From: a virus
Direction: 5' to 3' (one strand)
Virus record (IMG/VR): IMGVR_UViG_3300033182_000709
Coordinates: 1 to 64,000 of that record
Length of the DNA: 64,000 nt
The position numbers were made by a program, and so were the translations under genes. Each line of letters starts with the position of its first letter. Position 1 is the stretch's first letter. Below are positions 10,110 through 17,660 of this stretch, one piece after another. The notes beneath the pieces are model-generated. The model worked only from the letters and a program-made list of their open reading frames with translations, was not told the origin of the DNA and made no database searches.

Positions 10110-10446
10110 CTAAATACTCATCTATTTCTCTTGATATTTTTTCATACTGCTCAATCATGTCATCATAATCTTCAAAAGCATCTGGATCGGGAGCAGTAGG
10201 TTCATATGCAACATATCCAAAATCACCCCTTGCTCTCTTCATAAATAACTTACTAATTCTGTCATGCTCTTCATAAATCGTTTTGAGTTCTTTGAGGTCG
10301 CTTTCAACAGTATTCATTTTATTATATAGAAAAAAGAAACATACTAATATCACACCAGATGCAAGCAAGTTTCTCCAAATCCATCTCATTATGAGAATAA
10401 ACTTTTCCTCACCATCTTTTCCAATATCAGGCATCTTTATCTCCAT
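10102..10446 (-). CDS. Single-pass membrane protein (114 aa)
   Basis: One strong membrane segment near residues 27-47 (NLLASGVILVCFFFLY), then a coiled-coil-like charged region and an acidic C-terminus. It overlaps the ERCC4 gene by 8 bases and the HNH gene by 20. I do not recognise a family; the topology (short N-terminus, long charged C-terminus) is all that can be said. Confidence 0.6.
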   Translation of the reverse strand: MEIKMPDIGKDGEEKFILIMRWIWRNLLASGVILVCFFFLYNKMNTVESDLKELKTIYEEHDRISKLFMKRARGDFGYVAYEPTAPDPDAFEDYDDMIEQYEKISREIDEYLDE

Positions 10447-10735
10447 ATTTTTTAATTTTATCTAGCATTTGCCATTCTAAAACTTTGATAAAGAATTGTT
10501 CAAAATCACGTTCTTTACCTTTGATTTCAGCATGACATTTTTTACACAAAGTAATACCATTTGACAAATCATATCTAAGACCGGGATAAGACCCCCAAGT
10601 CTTTATATGATGGACTTCTAACCGCCCTTTACATTCACATCCGGGCCATTGGCATTTGAAGTCATCTCTTTCTCTAACTTGTCTCCTCCAACTTTTGTAA
10701 GCTGGGTCGTTCCAATTGCGTTTTTCGTGCGGCAT
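10427..10735 (-). CDS. HNH endonuclease near terminase
   Basis: 102 residues with a classic HNH fold: paired Cys 'CQWPGCECKG', 'LEVHHIKTWG' with the two histidines, 'NGITLCKKCH' with the Asn and the second zinc Cys pair. Small HNH proteins next to terminase and portal genes are needed for packaging cleavage in several phages. The gene start overlaps the 3' end of the dehydratase gene by 62 bases, a large overlap. Alternatively it is a free-standing homing nuclease. Confidence 0.85.
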   Translation of the reverse strand: MPHEKRNWNDPAYKSWRRQVRERDDFKCQWPGCECKGRLEVHHIKTWGSYPGLRYDLSNGITLCKKCHAEIKGKERDFEQFFIKVLEWQMLDKIKKYGDKDA

Positions 10736-11789
10736 CTATATCACTCCTTACCATACGTTGAACAAGTTCTTGGAAAGATACCTTGGGTCTCCAACCCAAC
10801 TGTTGGCGTGCCTTTCCGGTATGCCCAAGCAACCAGTCAACCTCACAGGGTCTATAATATTCTGGATCAATAAACACATATGGTTCAAAGTCTGTAATAC
10901 CAATTTCATTAAAAGCCTCCATTAAAAATTCACGAACAGAATGAGTTTCAGAAGTTGCAATAACATAGTCCTCTGGTTCATCTTGTTGAAGCATTAAATA
11001 CATAGCATCAACATAGTCCTGTGCGTGTCCCCAATCTCTATGTGCATCTAAGTTACCTAACCTAAGTTTTGGGAATGATTCTTGAATTCCTGAAGCAAAA
11101 AGAATTTCACTATCATTAGGGTTGCTAAGATATTGATAATTAAGATTCATTTCTTCAAGCCAATTTTTAAATTCACCAACCCACTTAGTTATTTTACGAG
11201 TTACGAATTGTTCACCCCGTCTTTCACTCTCATGATTGAACAAAATACCGCAGCAAGCAAATAAACCATAAGAATCACGGTAAATCCTTACCATCTCATG
11301 AGCAGCAAGCTTTGCTACTGCATATGGGCTTTGAGGCACAAAAGCGGTTGTTTCTGTCTGGTATTTAGTATCCCCCATCTGCTCATAATTCTTCCCAAAC
11401 ATTTCTGAGGTTGATGCTTGATAGAATTTAGTACTAGGTGAGAGTAACCTAATGGCTTCTAGAAAATTAATTGGACCTTGTAAATTAACTTGTGATGTAT
11501 ATGAAGGTTGTTGAAATGATGTCATTACATGTGACTGGGCAGCAAGATTATATACTTCATGTGGCATATATTCAGCAATAAGATTGTTTACACACCCAGA
11601 GTCGGTAATGTCTGCCTCAACAAGTTTAAAATTATCGTTATTTAAAAGATGTTGAATACGTTCTAATCCTTTCTCGCTAGAACTCCTACGTCGTAAACCT
11701 ACAACAGTATATCCTTTATCTAGTAATAACTCAGATAAGTAAGACCCATCTTGACCAGTGGCTCCAGTAATAATAGCAACTTTATTCAT
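10674..11789 (-). CDS. gmd: GDP-mannose 4,6-dehydratase
   Basis: 371 residues of the extended SDR family. The Rossmann motif is 'TGATGQDGSYL' (residues 8-18), the catalytic Thr/Tyr/Lys region is 'SEMFG' and 'SPYAVAK' (Y...K), and the NADP-specific 'LRRRSS' follows strand 2. The enzyme makes GDP-4-keto-6-deoxymannose, the precursor of GDP-fucose and related sugars. It sits oddly inside the packaging operon, between the small-terminase candidate (overlap 8 bases) and HNH. It probably serves surface glycosylation together with the 42-51 kb island. Length is normal. Confidence 0.92.
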   Translation of the reverse strand: MNKVAIITGATGQDGSYLSELLLDKGYTVVGLRRRSSSEKGLERIQHLLNNDNFKLVEADITDSGCVNNLIAEYMPHEVYNLAAQSHVMTSFQQPSYTSQVNLQGPINFLEAIRLLSPSTKFYQASTSEMFGKNYEQMGDTKYQTETTAFVPQSPYAVAKLAAHEMVRIYRDSYGLFACCGILFNHESERRGEQFVTRKITKWVGEFKNWLEEMNLNYQYLSNPNDSEILFASGIQESFPKLRLGNLDAHRDWGHAQDYVDAMYLMLQQDEPEDYVIATSETHSVREFLMEAFNEIGITDFEPYVFIDPEYYRPCEVDWLLGHTGKARQQLGWRPKVSFQELVQRMVRSDIDAARKTQLERPSLQKLEETS

Positions 11790-12582
11790 CTTCTTCTTCC
11801 TTTATAGTATCAGAATTTAATACAGGTTGATCCAAATTTCCATCTTCGTAAGAGTGGTAATCTCCAAGTCTTTGGAAGGCTTTATCTGCTGCAATAGCCT
11901 GCACTTCCATCTCATATCCATCTTCTTCCATAAACTCAGGCAACTGCTTGAGCCACATAGAGAAATTAGTCTTCGCATCTTCAGCATTTCTTTTTCTTTG
12001 CTCTCTAGTACCTTTCAAGTCCTTCAATAGACGCTCCTTCTTTGTAAGGAGTTTATCGTGTTCGTTGATGTAGGCGGATTTAGATGCGATAGCGGCACCA
12101 AGTTGAGTGTGGAAAGCGGCAAGTGCCTGTGTATCTTGGAAATCCTTGGGTTTTTCCATTTCCTCAGAAATGAGTCTTTCCAATTTTTCTATTCTTCGCA
12201 TATTGTCTTGACGGTCCTCCATACCCCTATTAATAAGGACTTCTGTGCGAATTGTCTCCAGAATCTGCATTTCCTCAGTATGAGTTACATCTTCATTAAA
12301 CTGCCGGAAGTAGTCAATCCACTGATGCTCGGCATAGATAAGTTCCGGGTCAGACATTTGTTTCTTTAATTCCCCGTAATAATATCTTGAACGCATTTCA
12401 TTAAGAAGATGTGCAGAGTCGTCAAGATCTCTAGCTTTTAAATTTTGCTCATCTATATATCTGCGAACTGGCTCCTCGGTCCTATTTAAATTATCCGCAA
12501 TCTCCTCAATAGATAAATCAAAGCAGTTCTCACGAATATATTTCATCTCTTCTAGCGATAGCTTACCCCTCTTCCGAGTCAA
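11782..12582 (-). CDS. Small terminase subunit candidate
   Basis: 266 residues. The N-terminus 'LSLEEMKYIRENCFDLSIEEIADNLNRTEEPVRRYI' is a helix-turn-helix as in DNA-recognition subunits. A long, highly charged coiled coil follows (about 95-200), then an acidic tail. Position two genes upstream of the HNH-nuclease-terminase run fits TerS. Another DNA-binding role is possible because TerS sequences are poorly conserved. Its start overlaps the sigma-like gene by 20 bases. Confidence 0.55.
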   Translation of the reverse strand: MTRKRGKLSLEEMKYIRENCFDLSIEEIADNLNRTEEPVRRYIDEQNLKARDLDDSAHLLNEMRSRYYYGELKKQMSDPELIYAEHQWIDYFRQFNEDVTHTEEMQILETIRTEVLINRGMEDRQDNMRRIEKLERLISEEMEKPKDFQDTQALAAFHTQLGAAIASKSAYINEHDKLLTKKERLLKDLKGTREQRKRNAEDAKTNFSMWLKQLPEFMEEDGYEMEVQAIAADKAFQRLGDYHSYEDGNLDQPVLNSDTIKEEEDE

Positions 12583-13138
12583 GATTATGCTCCTTTAAAA
12601 TAAGTGTTATTTCAAGCAGGACTTGTTCCCTTTTCTGTTTATTCAATTTTAGACCATGAATGAATCTAATCCAGTACTCTCTGAGTTCTACTGGCATATT
12701 ATAGTCAATTGTATCAAATAAGTGTTTCTTATCTAGTTGTGTTGTTATGTCGTTCTCATTGTAGTTAGTATCATTGTGTTCCACAGCAGTCATAAGTGAC
12801 TTTCTCTTTTCTGTGCGTTTTTCCCAACGTGAATATAAATCACATTCTAAACGGTCCTTAAATTTGGTGCATTCATCGTTGCGTAGCAACGGACAACGGT
12901 CACATGGCTTTTCTGGACGAAAATAGTTATCACGCTTAAAATTATACAATCTATTCCTTACATGCGTCCATAGAAAGTTTTCTAAAGGTCTTTTTCCATC
13001 GTAATCCTTTAGACCTTCCAGTGCAACCTGCCATGCTTGCTGCTTCATATCTTCTATCTCATGATAACCAAACTTGAAAGTACTAGCAAATCTGTTGGCT
13101 ATTTTATCTACAATAGCAATCAATTCTTCTTCTTGCAT
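12563..13138 (-). CDS. Sigma-70-like transcription factor (region 2 type)
   Basis: About 191 residues from the internal ATG at 13138 (MQEEELIAIV), which I prefer to the upstream frame start because that would read through the overlapping small gene. 'DMKQQAWQVALEGLKDYDGKR' followed by 'NFLWTHVRNRLYNFKRDNYFRP' resembles sigma region 2 (core binding and -10 melting). Four Cys in 'CDRCPLLRNDECTKFKDRLECDL' suggest a zinc-like knuckle. It opens the leftward virion operon, so it could direct late transcription; this is inference. Confidence 0.6.
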   Translation of the reverse strand: MQEEELIAIVDKIANRFASTFKFGYHEIEDMKQQAWQVALEGLKDYDGKRPLENFLWTHVRNRLYNFKRDNYFRPEKPCDRCPLLRNDECTKFKDRLECDLYSRWEKRTEKRKSLMTAVEHNDTNYNENDITTQLDKKHLFDTIDYNMPVELREYWIRFIHGLKLNKQKREQVLLEITLILKEHNLDSEEG

Positions 13139-13290
13139 CCACCACCGCCGCAACATCTTGTATTCTCGGATATTAAGTCAGATATGTTTGCACCAGAAGT
13201 AGGAATATTTAAATCTGCCTTAGCTTTTTCATATTCTACATCTTTTGCAACATAGTCGCAACTAGAAACTACTTTATTGTCATTACTCAT
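13120..13290 (-). CDS. 56-aa protein with Cys-Gly-rich C-terminus
   Basis: ATG at 13290 preceded by GGGAGGAGAATC, a strong Shine-Dalgarno. The product ends in a distinctive 'TRCCGGGGCKKKN' tail after a hydrophilic body. It overlaps the start of the sigma-like gene by 19 bases and is the first gene of the leftward block. The Cys-Cys-Gly-Gly-Gly-Gly-Cys motif could bind a metal. No family recognised. Confidence 0.6.
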   Translation of the reverse strand: MSNDNKVVSSCDYVAKDVEYEKAKADLNIPTSGANISDLISENTRCCGGGGCKKKN

Positions 13291-13533
13291 AATTTATGAT
13301 TCTCCTCCCTTACGGGTATATGAATTTCTTAACTCTCTCTATTATATCCAATATCTTGAATTTTGAGTATATTTGTATATACACTTTCAGTCTTAAAAAT
13401 GTGTTAAGTTTAAAGAAGTTAGTTTAGGTAATACTATTTTGTATATTTAAGGTTACTTTGTATGGACCGCCTTTGCATTTTACGCACCGGATATCTGACT
13501 GCTTTCATTTTATAAAAATACCCCTTTTATTTT

Positions 13534-13617
13534 GCGTAAGTCTTTATACTGCAATGACTTAGAGTTACTTACCCCCCGCCGCGAAGACCTAAGTCTTTAT
13601 CTGACAACGACTTAGAA
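13534..13617. repeat. Cassette repeat copy 1 (diverged)
   Basis: Two half-units of the form GTAAGTC...GACTTA flank a CCCCCCGCCGCG core. Each half can fold as TAAGTC/GACTTA. The core lacks the long G-runs seen in later copies. It precedes the promoter at 13655. Confidence 0.75.
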
Positions 13618-13654
13618 CTATTCTACTTTTTTTCTTTTTTATCCCCTAAAGTTC

Positions 13655-13682
13655 TTGACATGTGTTGCCGATAATGTATAAT
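13655..13682 (+). promoter_or_regulatory. Sigma70-like promoter, 16-bp spacer
   Basis: TTGACA at 13655, TATAAT at 13677, with CCGATAATG against the -10. It drives the gene at 13721. Confidence 0.85.
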
Positions 13683-13720
13683 GAAGGCATAACGAACAAC
13701 ACTTTTTTGGAGACTGTAAA

Positions 13721-13918
13721 ATGATGATGATCAGCGTTAACTTCACCGACAAAAATGGCGAATCTTGCTGGGCCGATTTCTCTTCTGCTCAAGCTGCGGT
13801 TGAATACTGCGGTATTGAGAATATCCTATCGTGGGAACACTACGACGAATACGAAGACGAATACGACGGCCAACCCGATTGGGCACAGGAATGGCACGAT
13901 TTTGACCCTGACTGCTAA
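13721..13918 (+). CDS. Small acidic protein (65 aa)
   Basis: Preceded by TTTTTTGGAGACTGTAAA with GGAG at normal spacing. Acidic and aromatic, with two tandem Asp/Glu-Tyr runs (EHYDEYEDEYDG) and a Trp-rich end (PDWAQEWHDFDPDC). The pattern (acidic, W/Y-rich, short) recurs in neighbours and resembles DNA-mimic or host-takeover peptides, but no family is recognised. Single gene in its cassette. Confidence 0.7.
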   Translation: MMMISVNFTDKNGESCWADFSSAQAAVEYCGIENILSWEHYDEYEDEYDGQPDWAQEWHDFDPDC

Positions 13919-13924
13919 TCAAAT

Positions 13925-14014
13925 CGACCTAAGTCCTTACCCCACAAGGGGTTAGGGCGATGGGGGCCGGGGCCGCTGGCCCTAAGTCCTTATCTGACAA
14001 CGACTTACGACGAT
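13925..14014. repeat. Cassette repeat copy 2
   Basis: First half-unit is a CCCC-ACAA-GGGG hairpin within CCTAAGTC...GTTAGG. The core GGGGTTAGGGCGATGGGGG and following GGGG make four G-runs. The second half-unit is CTAAGTC...GACTTACGACG. It starts shortly after the stop at 13918. Confidence 0.9.
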
Positions 14015-14057
14015 TGCGAAATACTTTTCTTTTTTTCTTTTTTATCCCCTAAAGTTC

Positions 14058-14085
14058 TTGACATTGAATGACGATAATGTATAAT
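14058..14085 (+). promoter_or_regulatory. Sigma70-like promoter, 16-bp spacer
   Basis: TTGACA at 14058, TATAAT at 14080, ACGATAATG in the spacer. It drives 14110-14671. Confidence 0.85.
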
Positions 14086-14109
14086 AGAAGCAACAAAGGA
14101 GATAAGAGA

Positions 14110-14259
14110 ATGGTCAAGATTACTGTCAATGGAAAATGGATCGGATACATTGTCTCAACGGGGTTGACAACCTCAGAGGTAAACGCTAAAGTAAACCGTA
14201 TAGTTAACCGTAACTTTCCACCCGGAACCGTTACCACTTCTAAATGGGAATTTGTTTAG
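14110..14259 (+). CDS. Small basic protein (49 aa)
   Basis: The start at 14110 follows AAAGGAGATAAGAGA; an upstream in-frame ATG lies inside the promoter and cannot be used. Beta-hairpin-like opening (MVKITVNGKWIGYIV) and a basic, Asn/Val-rich middle. No family recognised. Confidence 0.65.
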   Translation: MVKITVNGKWIGYIVSTGLTTSEVNAKVNRIVNRNFPPGTVTTSKWEFV

Positions 14260-14276
14260 TACTAAATGAGGAATGC

Positions 14277-14555
14277 ATGATGAATATCTGCCCTATTGAA
14301 AATGGCTATGCTATCAATGGCACAAGGATTGAAAAGGCTCCAGACTTTGTTCAATACACAAAAAACATATCACTTAGAGTTGGTGATGTTTATATTAGAA
14401 GAAAGGAAGGAGATGCGAAAAGGACGATCAAGGCGATGTATTATATTAATGGCATATTGAGTATAAAATATATAGAAGAGGGTTTAGGACAACTTAACTT
14501 TACTGTTAATGGTAACTGCCTACCTGAAACCCTTAGAGCATGGGGAAGAACATAA
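14277..14555 (+). CDS. Hypothetical protein (92 aa)
   Basis: Start chosen at the first of two adjacent ATGs behind GAGG. Mixed alpha/beta with a run of strands ('ISLRVGDVYIRRKEG', 'TIKAMYYINGILSIKYIEEG'). Its codon use is AT-richer than that of the genes on either side. Overlaps the next gene by TAATG. No family recognised. Confidence 0.65.
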   Translation: MMNICPIENGYAINGTRIEKAPDFVQYTKNISLRVGDVYIRRKEGDAKRTIKAMYYINGILSIKYIEEGLGQLNFTVNGNCLPETLRAWGRT

Positions 14556-14671
14556 TGGAAGAAACTATTACACAAGCAATCTGGAATGGGTTTTGTATTA
14601 TTACTTTTGTTGGCACAATGTTTGGTGCTATTATGATTACTTTAGTTAACTGTTTTAGAAAAGGATGGTAA
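14555..14671 (+). CDS. Membrane peptide (38 aa)
   Basis: TAATG-coupled to the gene before it. One membrane segment (FCIITFVGTMFGAIMITLV) and a basic C-terminus (CFRKGW), so the N-terminus is likely outside. Its stop touches the next cassette repeat. Confidence 0.6.
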   Translation: MEETITQAIWNGFCIITFVGTMFGAIMITLVNCFRKGW

Positions 14672-14759
14672 CGTAAGTCCTTATCCCCCAACGACTTAGG
14701 TCTACGGGGGGCCGGGGCCGCCGCCCTAAGTCCTTATGTAGCAACGACTTACGACGATT
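14671..14759. repeat. Cassette repeat copy 3
   Basis: Half-units ACGTAAGTC...AACGACTTAG and CCTAAGTC...AACGACTTACGACG flank GGGGGGCCGGGGCCG. It begins on the last base of the stop codon of the gene at 14555. Confidence 0.9.
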
Positions 14760-14801
14760 CAGGATTTCTTTTCTTTTTTCTTTTATTTGGGGTGGATTCT
14801 C

Positions 14802-14829
14802 TTGACATGTTCTGCCGATAATGTATACT
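14802..14829 (+). promoter_or_regulatory. Sigma70-like promoter, 16-bp spacer
   Basis: TTGACA at 14802, TATACT at 14824, CCGATAATG in the spacer. Confidence 0.85.
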
Positions 14830-14870
14830 AGAGGCATAAGACAGCACGTTACTTTTTAGGAGATTGCAAG

Positions 14871-15077
14871 ATGAACAGCTTCAACACTCAGAACCAATGC
14901 GACGATTTCAGCAACGAGCCTACTCAAGAGCAGATCATTGAATTGATGCGAGAGGCGGCAGAGATCCAAGATGCCCAGCAAACTTTCTTTGATGACTTGT
15001 TTGAAGAAGGTCACACCGATGAGGCTCACGACGCTTGGAAGGATTCCAAAGTATTCGGCGGAATCTTTTTAGATTAG
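14871..15077 (+). CDS. Small acidic helical protein (68 aa)
   Basis: AGGAGATTGCAAG precedes the ATG. Acidic (many Glu/Asp), helical, Gln-rich N-terminal half 'EPTQEQIIELMREAAEIQDAQ'. Similar in character to other first genes of these cassettes. No family recognised. Confidence 0.7.
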   Translation: MNSFNTQNQCDDFSNEPTQEQIIELMREAAEIQDAQQTFFDDLFEEGHTDEAHDAWKDSKVFGGIFLD

Positions 15078-15079
15078 GA

Positions 15080-15109
15080 TTGACAAGCCTATGGTTCAGG
15101 GGCTATAAT
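15080..15109 (+). promoter_or_regulatory. Internal promoter, 18-bp spacer
   Basis: TTGACA at 15080 and TATAAT at 15104, starting a few bases after the stop of the previous gene. It lacks CGATAA and has a longer spacer than the cassette promoters. Confidence 0.65.
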
Positions 15110-15148
15110 GGTCCCTGTTCTTTCACTTTCTCTTTTGAGGTTTTTATT

Positions 15149-15379
15149 ATGTTCAAGCTCACCCTGACCACTGTTGAATGCTGCTATGATGGTTATCACA
15201 ATGATACTACCATCGCTTTCGGTAAGTCGCCCAAGGAGTGTTGGGCTAAAATGCGTGGACCTAACTACGGTCAACGTATCAACCGTGGGGGTTGTCCCCT
15301 TGGTTATGGCGGTACGCCCGTTCTCTGCGGTGAGAAGCTGGAGAAGAATGGGAAGGTCATCAAAGAGATTTGGGATTGA
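15149..15379 (+). CDS. Small Gly/Cys-rich protein (76 aa)
   Basis: The start at 15149 follows TTTTGAGG and the internal promoter; longer in-frame starts would lie upstream of the promoter. Four Cys in the body (VECCYDG, KECWAK, GGCPLGYG, VLCGEK) could form a zinc site or disulfides. Codon use is GC-richer than in later genes. No family recognised. Confidence 0.65.
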   Translation: MFKLTLTTVECCYDGYHNDTTIAFGKSPKECWAKMRGPNYGQRINRGGCPLGYGGTPVLCGEKLEKNGKVIKEIWD

Positions 15380-15467
15380 CGTAAGTCCTTGCCCCGTAAC
15401 GACTTAGGGCGACGGGGGCCGGGGCCGCTGGCCCTAAGTCCTGATACCACAAGGGTTTACGACGATT
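15379..15467. repeat. Cassette repeat copy 4
   Basis: Half-unit ACGTAAGTC...AACGACTTAGGGC, core GACGGGGGCCGGGGCCG, second half CCCTAAGTC...GGGTTTACGACG. It starts at the last base of the preceding stop codon. Confidence 0.9.
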
Positions 15468-15499
15468 TGGATTATTTCTAAAAATCTTTTCAATATCTA

Positions 15500-15527
15500 T
15501 TGACATTCATTCACGGTATGCTAAAAT
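15500..15527 (+). promoter_or_regulatory. Sigma70-like promoter, 16-bp spacer
   Basis: TTGACA at 15500, TAAAAT at 15522; the spacer has the variant CACGGTATG instead of CGATAA. Confidence 0.7.
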
Positions 15528-15555
15528 TGGGTATCAACAACACAAGGAGTTTGAG

Positions 15556-15870
15556 ATGCACGAAGAACTGAAGAGACTAGAAGATGCCGTTATTGATTGC
15601 TTCATGGTCCCTAAAGAGTGGCTCCCTGAATCGTATCAAGGCAAGCGTTCCCACCGTTCTCTAAAATCAGTCGTCAAGGAAGCACAAAAACGTGGAGTAC
15701 TTGAAACGGAACACAAAAAGCTGAAACGGACCAAGGTAGAAAAGATTGCCATTTATCGAGAAAATGTTGAAAATGGTGTGGAGATTGATTGGCAGATAGA
15801 CGATAATAAACTATATAAGAATCAAATGTGTTTCGCACAACTCATGGAGCTAGATTTAGATGAAGATTAG
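15556..15870 (+). CDS. Basic helical protein (104 aa)
   Basis: CAAGGAGTTTGAG precedes the ATG. Lys/Arg-rich centre (KSVVKEAQKRGVLETEHKKLKRTKVEK) and acidic C-terminus. Could bind nucleic acid. The next gene starts inside its end. No family recognised. Confidence 0.65.
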   Translation: MHEELKRLEDAVIDCFMVPKEWLPESYQGKRSHRSLKSVVKEAQKRGVLETEHKKLKRTKVEKIAIYRENVENGVEIDWQIDDNKLYKNQMCFAQLMELDLDED

Positions 15871-16036
15871 TTTTTTCCTGTTTCATTTTGTTTTGTTTGT
15901 TATTTGCGTGTTGACTTTTTGTTCGGGATGCAGTAACATTAAGAGTAAGCGAGTTGAGGTTATGACTGGCTCTCCAAATGTTTGGACCGCTAACCCTTCT
16001 CAATCCGTTAATGTCAAGGTGGTGTGCGAACTATGA
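15860..16036 (+). CDS. Predicted lipoprotein (58 aa)
   Basis: Begins MKISFFLF with a hydrophobic segment to 'LTFCSGCSN', where CSGC or LTFC would serve as a lipobox; a short hydrophilic tail follows. Overlaps the genes on both sides (11 and 4 bases), so it belongs to one coupled operon. A small phage lipoprotein of this kind could act in superinfection exclusion or as a spanin partner; this is speculative. Confidence 0.6.
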   Translation: MKISFFLFHFVLFVICVLTFCSGCSNIKSKRVEVMTGSPNVWTANPSQSVNVKVVCEL

Positions 16037-16287
16037 CAACTAAAATCAGAATGATGCGAAAATTAACCGACAAAGTTTCACCAACTGTGATCTGTGAATC
16101 ATTGCTTGAGTATGAACTACCAAAAGAATTTCAAGAGATGATGGTTGAATGTGACCAAATGATGATGGATGAAGATCCTGAAGCCGAGCTTTATATTCAG
16201 CACATTTTCTCGCAAGTGAATGAACATGTCAATGAATTGTTCGCTGACAGTGGCTTTTTTCCCATAGGATTAGTTGGTCATGAATGA
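16033..16287 (+). CDS. Acidic helical protein (84 aa)
   Basis: ATGA overlap with the lipoprotein gene fixes the start at 16033. Met/Glu-rich helices (EFQEMMVECDQMMMDEDPEAE). No family recognised. Confidence 0.6.
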   Translation: MTTKIRMMRKLTDKVSPTVICESLLEYELPKEFQEMMVECDQMMMDEDPEAELYIQHIFSQVNEHVNELFADSGFFPIGLVGHE

Positions 16288-16594
16288 ACATTGGAAGCCA
16301 TCAAAAGAGTTTACTTCAATGGCACAAAAACGACGTTTTGAACAACAGCAAAAAGACTTGGAGAAAATCAGAATGAATAAGCAACTAGCAAAGACCGAAT
16401 CACAACAGGCACTTGAAAGATTGGAAATCGTTGAGGGTATCATGGAACAAGTGGAGCAACTAGCAGACCAACCCTTGTCGTGGTATGAAATGAGTCAACT
16501 CGGTCAGGCTCATGAGCACCTACAAAATATTGCTAAAAAATTAAGTTTTGATTATCATCTTGAGGCAATGAAGGTTGATCCCGACTGTCAATAA
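16280..16594 (+). CDS. Coiled-coil protein (104 aa)
   Basis: Starts at 16280 inside the end of the previous gene. Long Gln/Lys/Glu helix (residues 14-70) with heptad-like pattern. No family recognised. Last gene of its cassette. Confidence 0.6.
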   Translation: MNEHWKPSKEFTSMAQKRRFEQQQKDLEKIRMNKQLAKTESQQALERLEIVEGIMEQVEQLADQPLSWYEMSQLGQAHEHLQNIAKKLSFDYHLEAMKVDPDCQ

Positions 16595-16600
16595 TCGAAT

Positions 16601-16690
16601 CGTCCTAAGTCCTTACCCCGCAAGGGGTTAGGGCGAGGGGGGCCGGGGGCCGTCGCCCTAAGTCCTTACGCTACAACGACTTACGACAAT
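16601..16690. repeat. Cassette repeat copy 5
   Basis: First half has CCCC-GCAA-GGGG (GNRA-type loop). The core GGGGTTAGGGCGAGGGGGG then GGGGG gives four G-runs. The second half is CCCTAAGTC...AACGACTTACGAC. Confidence 0.9.
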
Positions 16691-16734
16691 CCCAAGTATT
16701 TTTATTTTTCTGATAAATAACTCAAGAGAAAGGC

Positions 16735-16762
16735 TTGACATTCCGATAAATAGTAGTAGAAT
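16735..16762 (+). promoter_or_regulatory. Sigma70-like promoter, 16-bp spacer
   Basis: TTGACA at 16735, TAGAAT at 16757, CCGATAA immediately after the -35 region. Confidence 0.85.
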
Positions 16763-16803
16763 AAGAGCATACAACACAACGCTACTTTTTAGGAGAATGT
16801 AAG

Positions 16804-17370
16804 ATGGCTACCGTAACTTTCAAAGAATTTGATTTTATCAAGAAAAACATGGAATTTTCCAAACAAGCAGAGAAAGGATACTCAGTTAAGAAAGATCGAG
16901 TAGCATGGAATCTTGTCACAGCAGGAAATAACTGTGGTGATTTTGTGGAAGAAATCGTAGCCCAGAAGTTTCGAGATATGGGATATAAAGCAGAAACTAC
17001 TGTTGGCAAGCATCCTTATGATATAGACCTTACCGATAATGATGGAAATAAATTAACTGTTGAAGTAAAATCTGCCCAATATATCCCGTCGCAGGAAAAA
17101 TTTAAGTTTGCACACATTAAACCAAGTCAAGCTGATATTTTTGTATTCTGTGCAATTACAGCCACAGGTTTAGAAATTCGATTTGCAACTAAGGCAGAGG
17201 TAATTCGATATATCAAACAAAGAGGTTTACGCAATCAAGGAAACGGATGGAATCTGACTTGGATGTCTTCAGGTAATTCTAGAGAAGACTTGCGGATTCA
17301 GTGGCCTACCGAAGATCTTGACACCTTCCCACCTGCGTGGGCTATGAAGCTATCTAGATTTATGAATTAA
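16804..17370 (+). CDS. PD-(D/E)XK nuclease-like protein (188 aa)
   Basis: After AGGAGAATGTAAG. Residues about 60-80 read 'GKHPYDIDLTDNDGNKLTVEVKSAQY', matching the nuclease core D...(E/D)xK with catalytic Asp in YDIDL and Glu-Val-Lys in VEVKSA. The following 'FKFAHIKPSQADIFVFCAI' resembles the fold's next strand/helix. It could be a restriction-like or recombination nuclease. The only gene in its cassette. Confidence 0.7.
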   Translation: MATVTFKEFDFIKKNMEFSKQAEKGYSVKKDRVAWNLVTAGNNCGDFVEEIVAQKFRDMGYKAETTVGKHPYDIDLTDNDGNKLTVEVKSAQYIPSQEKFKFAHIKPSQADIFVFCAITATGLEIRFATKAEVIRYIKQRGLRNQGNGWNLTWMSSGNSREDLRIQWPTEDLDTFPPAWAMKLSRFMN

Positions 17371-17457
17371 TGTAACTCCTTACGCCCCAACGACTTAGGT
17401 CTGCGGGGCCGGGGGCGGCTCGCCCTAAGTCCTTACACCACAACAACTTACGTCAAT
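17371..17457. repeat. Cassette repeat copy 6
   Basis: TGTAACTCC...AACGACTTAG, core GCGGGGCCGGGGGCGGC, second half CCCTAAGTC...AACAACTTACG. It follows the previous stop directly. Confidence 0.85.
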
Positions 17458-17482
17458 TTGGATTTTCTTTAAAGTTTGTTGC

Positions 17483-17510
17483 TTGACAATGCCGATAACT
17501 ATAGTAGAAT
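17483..17510 (+). promoter_or_regulatory. Sigma70-like promoter for a small RNA
   Basis: TTGACA at 17483, TAGAAT at 17505, GCCGATAACTATAG spacer. No ORF with a ribosome site follows before the hairpin terminator at 17573. Confidence 0.8.
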
Positions 17511-17515
17511 GATAC

Positions 17516-17594
17516 TTGGGTGGGCAGCACTTACAGGCCGATGCCCACATGTGACAAATCCGAAACCTGCGGGACAGTGAGAGGCTGTCTTTTC
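17516..17594 (+). ncRNA. Candidate small RNA (about 80 nt)
   Basis: Transcript predicted from a promoter at 17483 to a terminator. It contains a GTGGGC/GCCCAC hairpin (17520-17525 with 17543-17548), a single-stranded middle (AAATCCGAAACC) and a terminal hairpin GACAG/CTGTC (17573-17577 with 17585-17589) followed by TTTTC. No good Shine-Dalgarno plus start codon lies inside. Could be an antisense or protein-binding RNA. Confidence 0.55.
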
Positions 17595-17619
17595 TATTCT
17601 AGCTTCTTTAGATTATTAC

Positions 17620-17648
17620 TAAATAGCACGCGAGCACGCGAGTTTTTT
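17620..17648. repeat. TAGCACGCGAG repeat, doubled copy
   Basis: AATAGCACGCGAGCACGCGAGTTTTTT. The same TAGCACGCGAGTTT word recurs at 23467, 23660 and 23854. Here GCACGCGA is doubled. Confidence 0.7.
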
Positions 17649-17660
17649 CTAAAGTTTTAC

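Larger units (their letters stand above)
13291..13720. other. Divergent intergenic region
   Basis: No gene of its own. It separates the leftward virion block from the rightward cassettes. It holds an AT-rich leftward half (possible promoter region for the virion block, no clear boxes chosen), the first cassette repeat (13534-13617) and the first rightward promoter (13655-13682). Confidence 0.6.
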
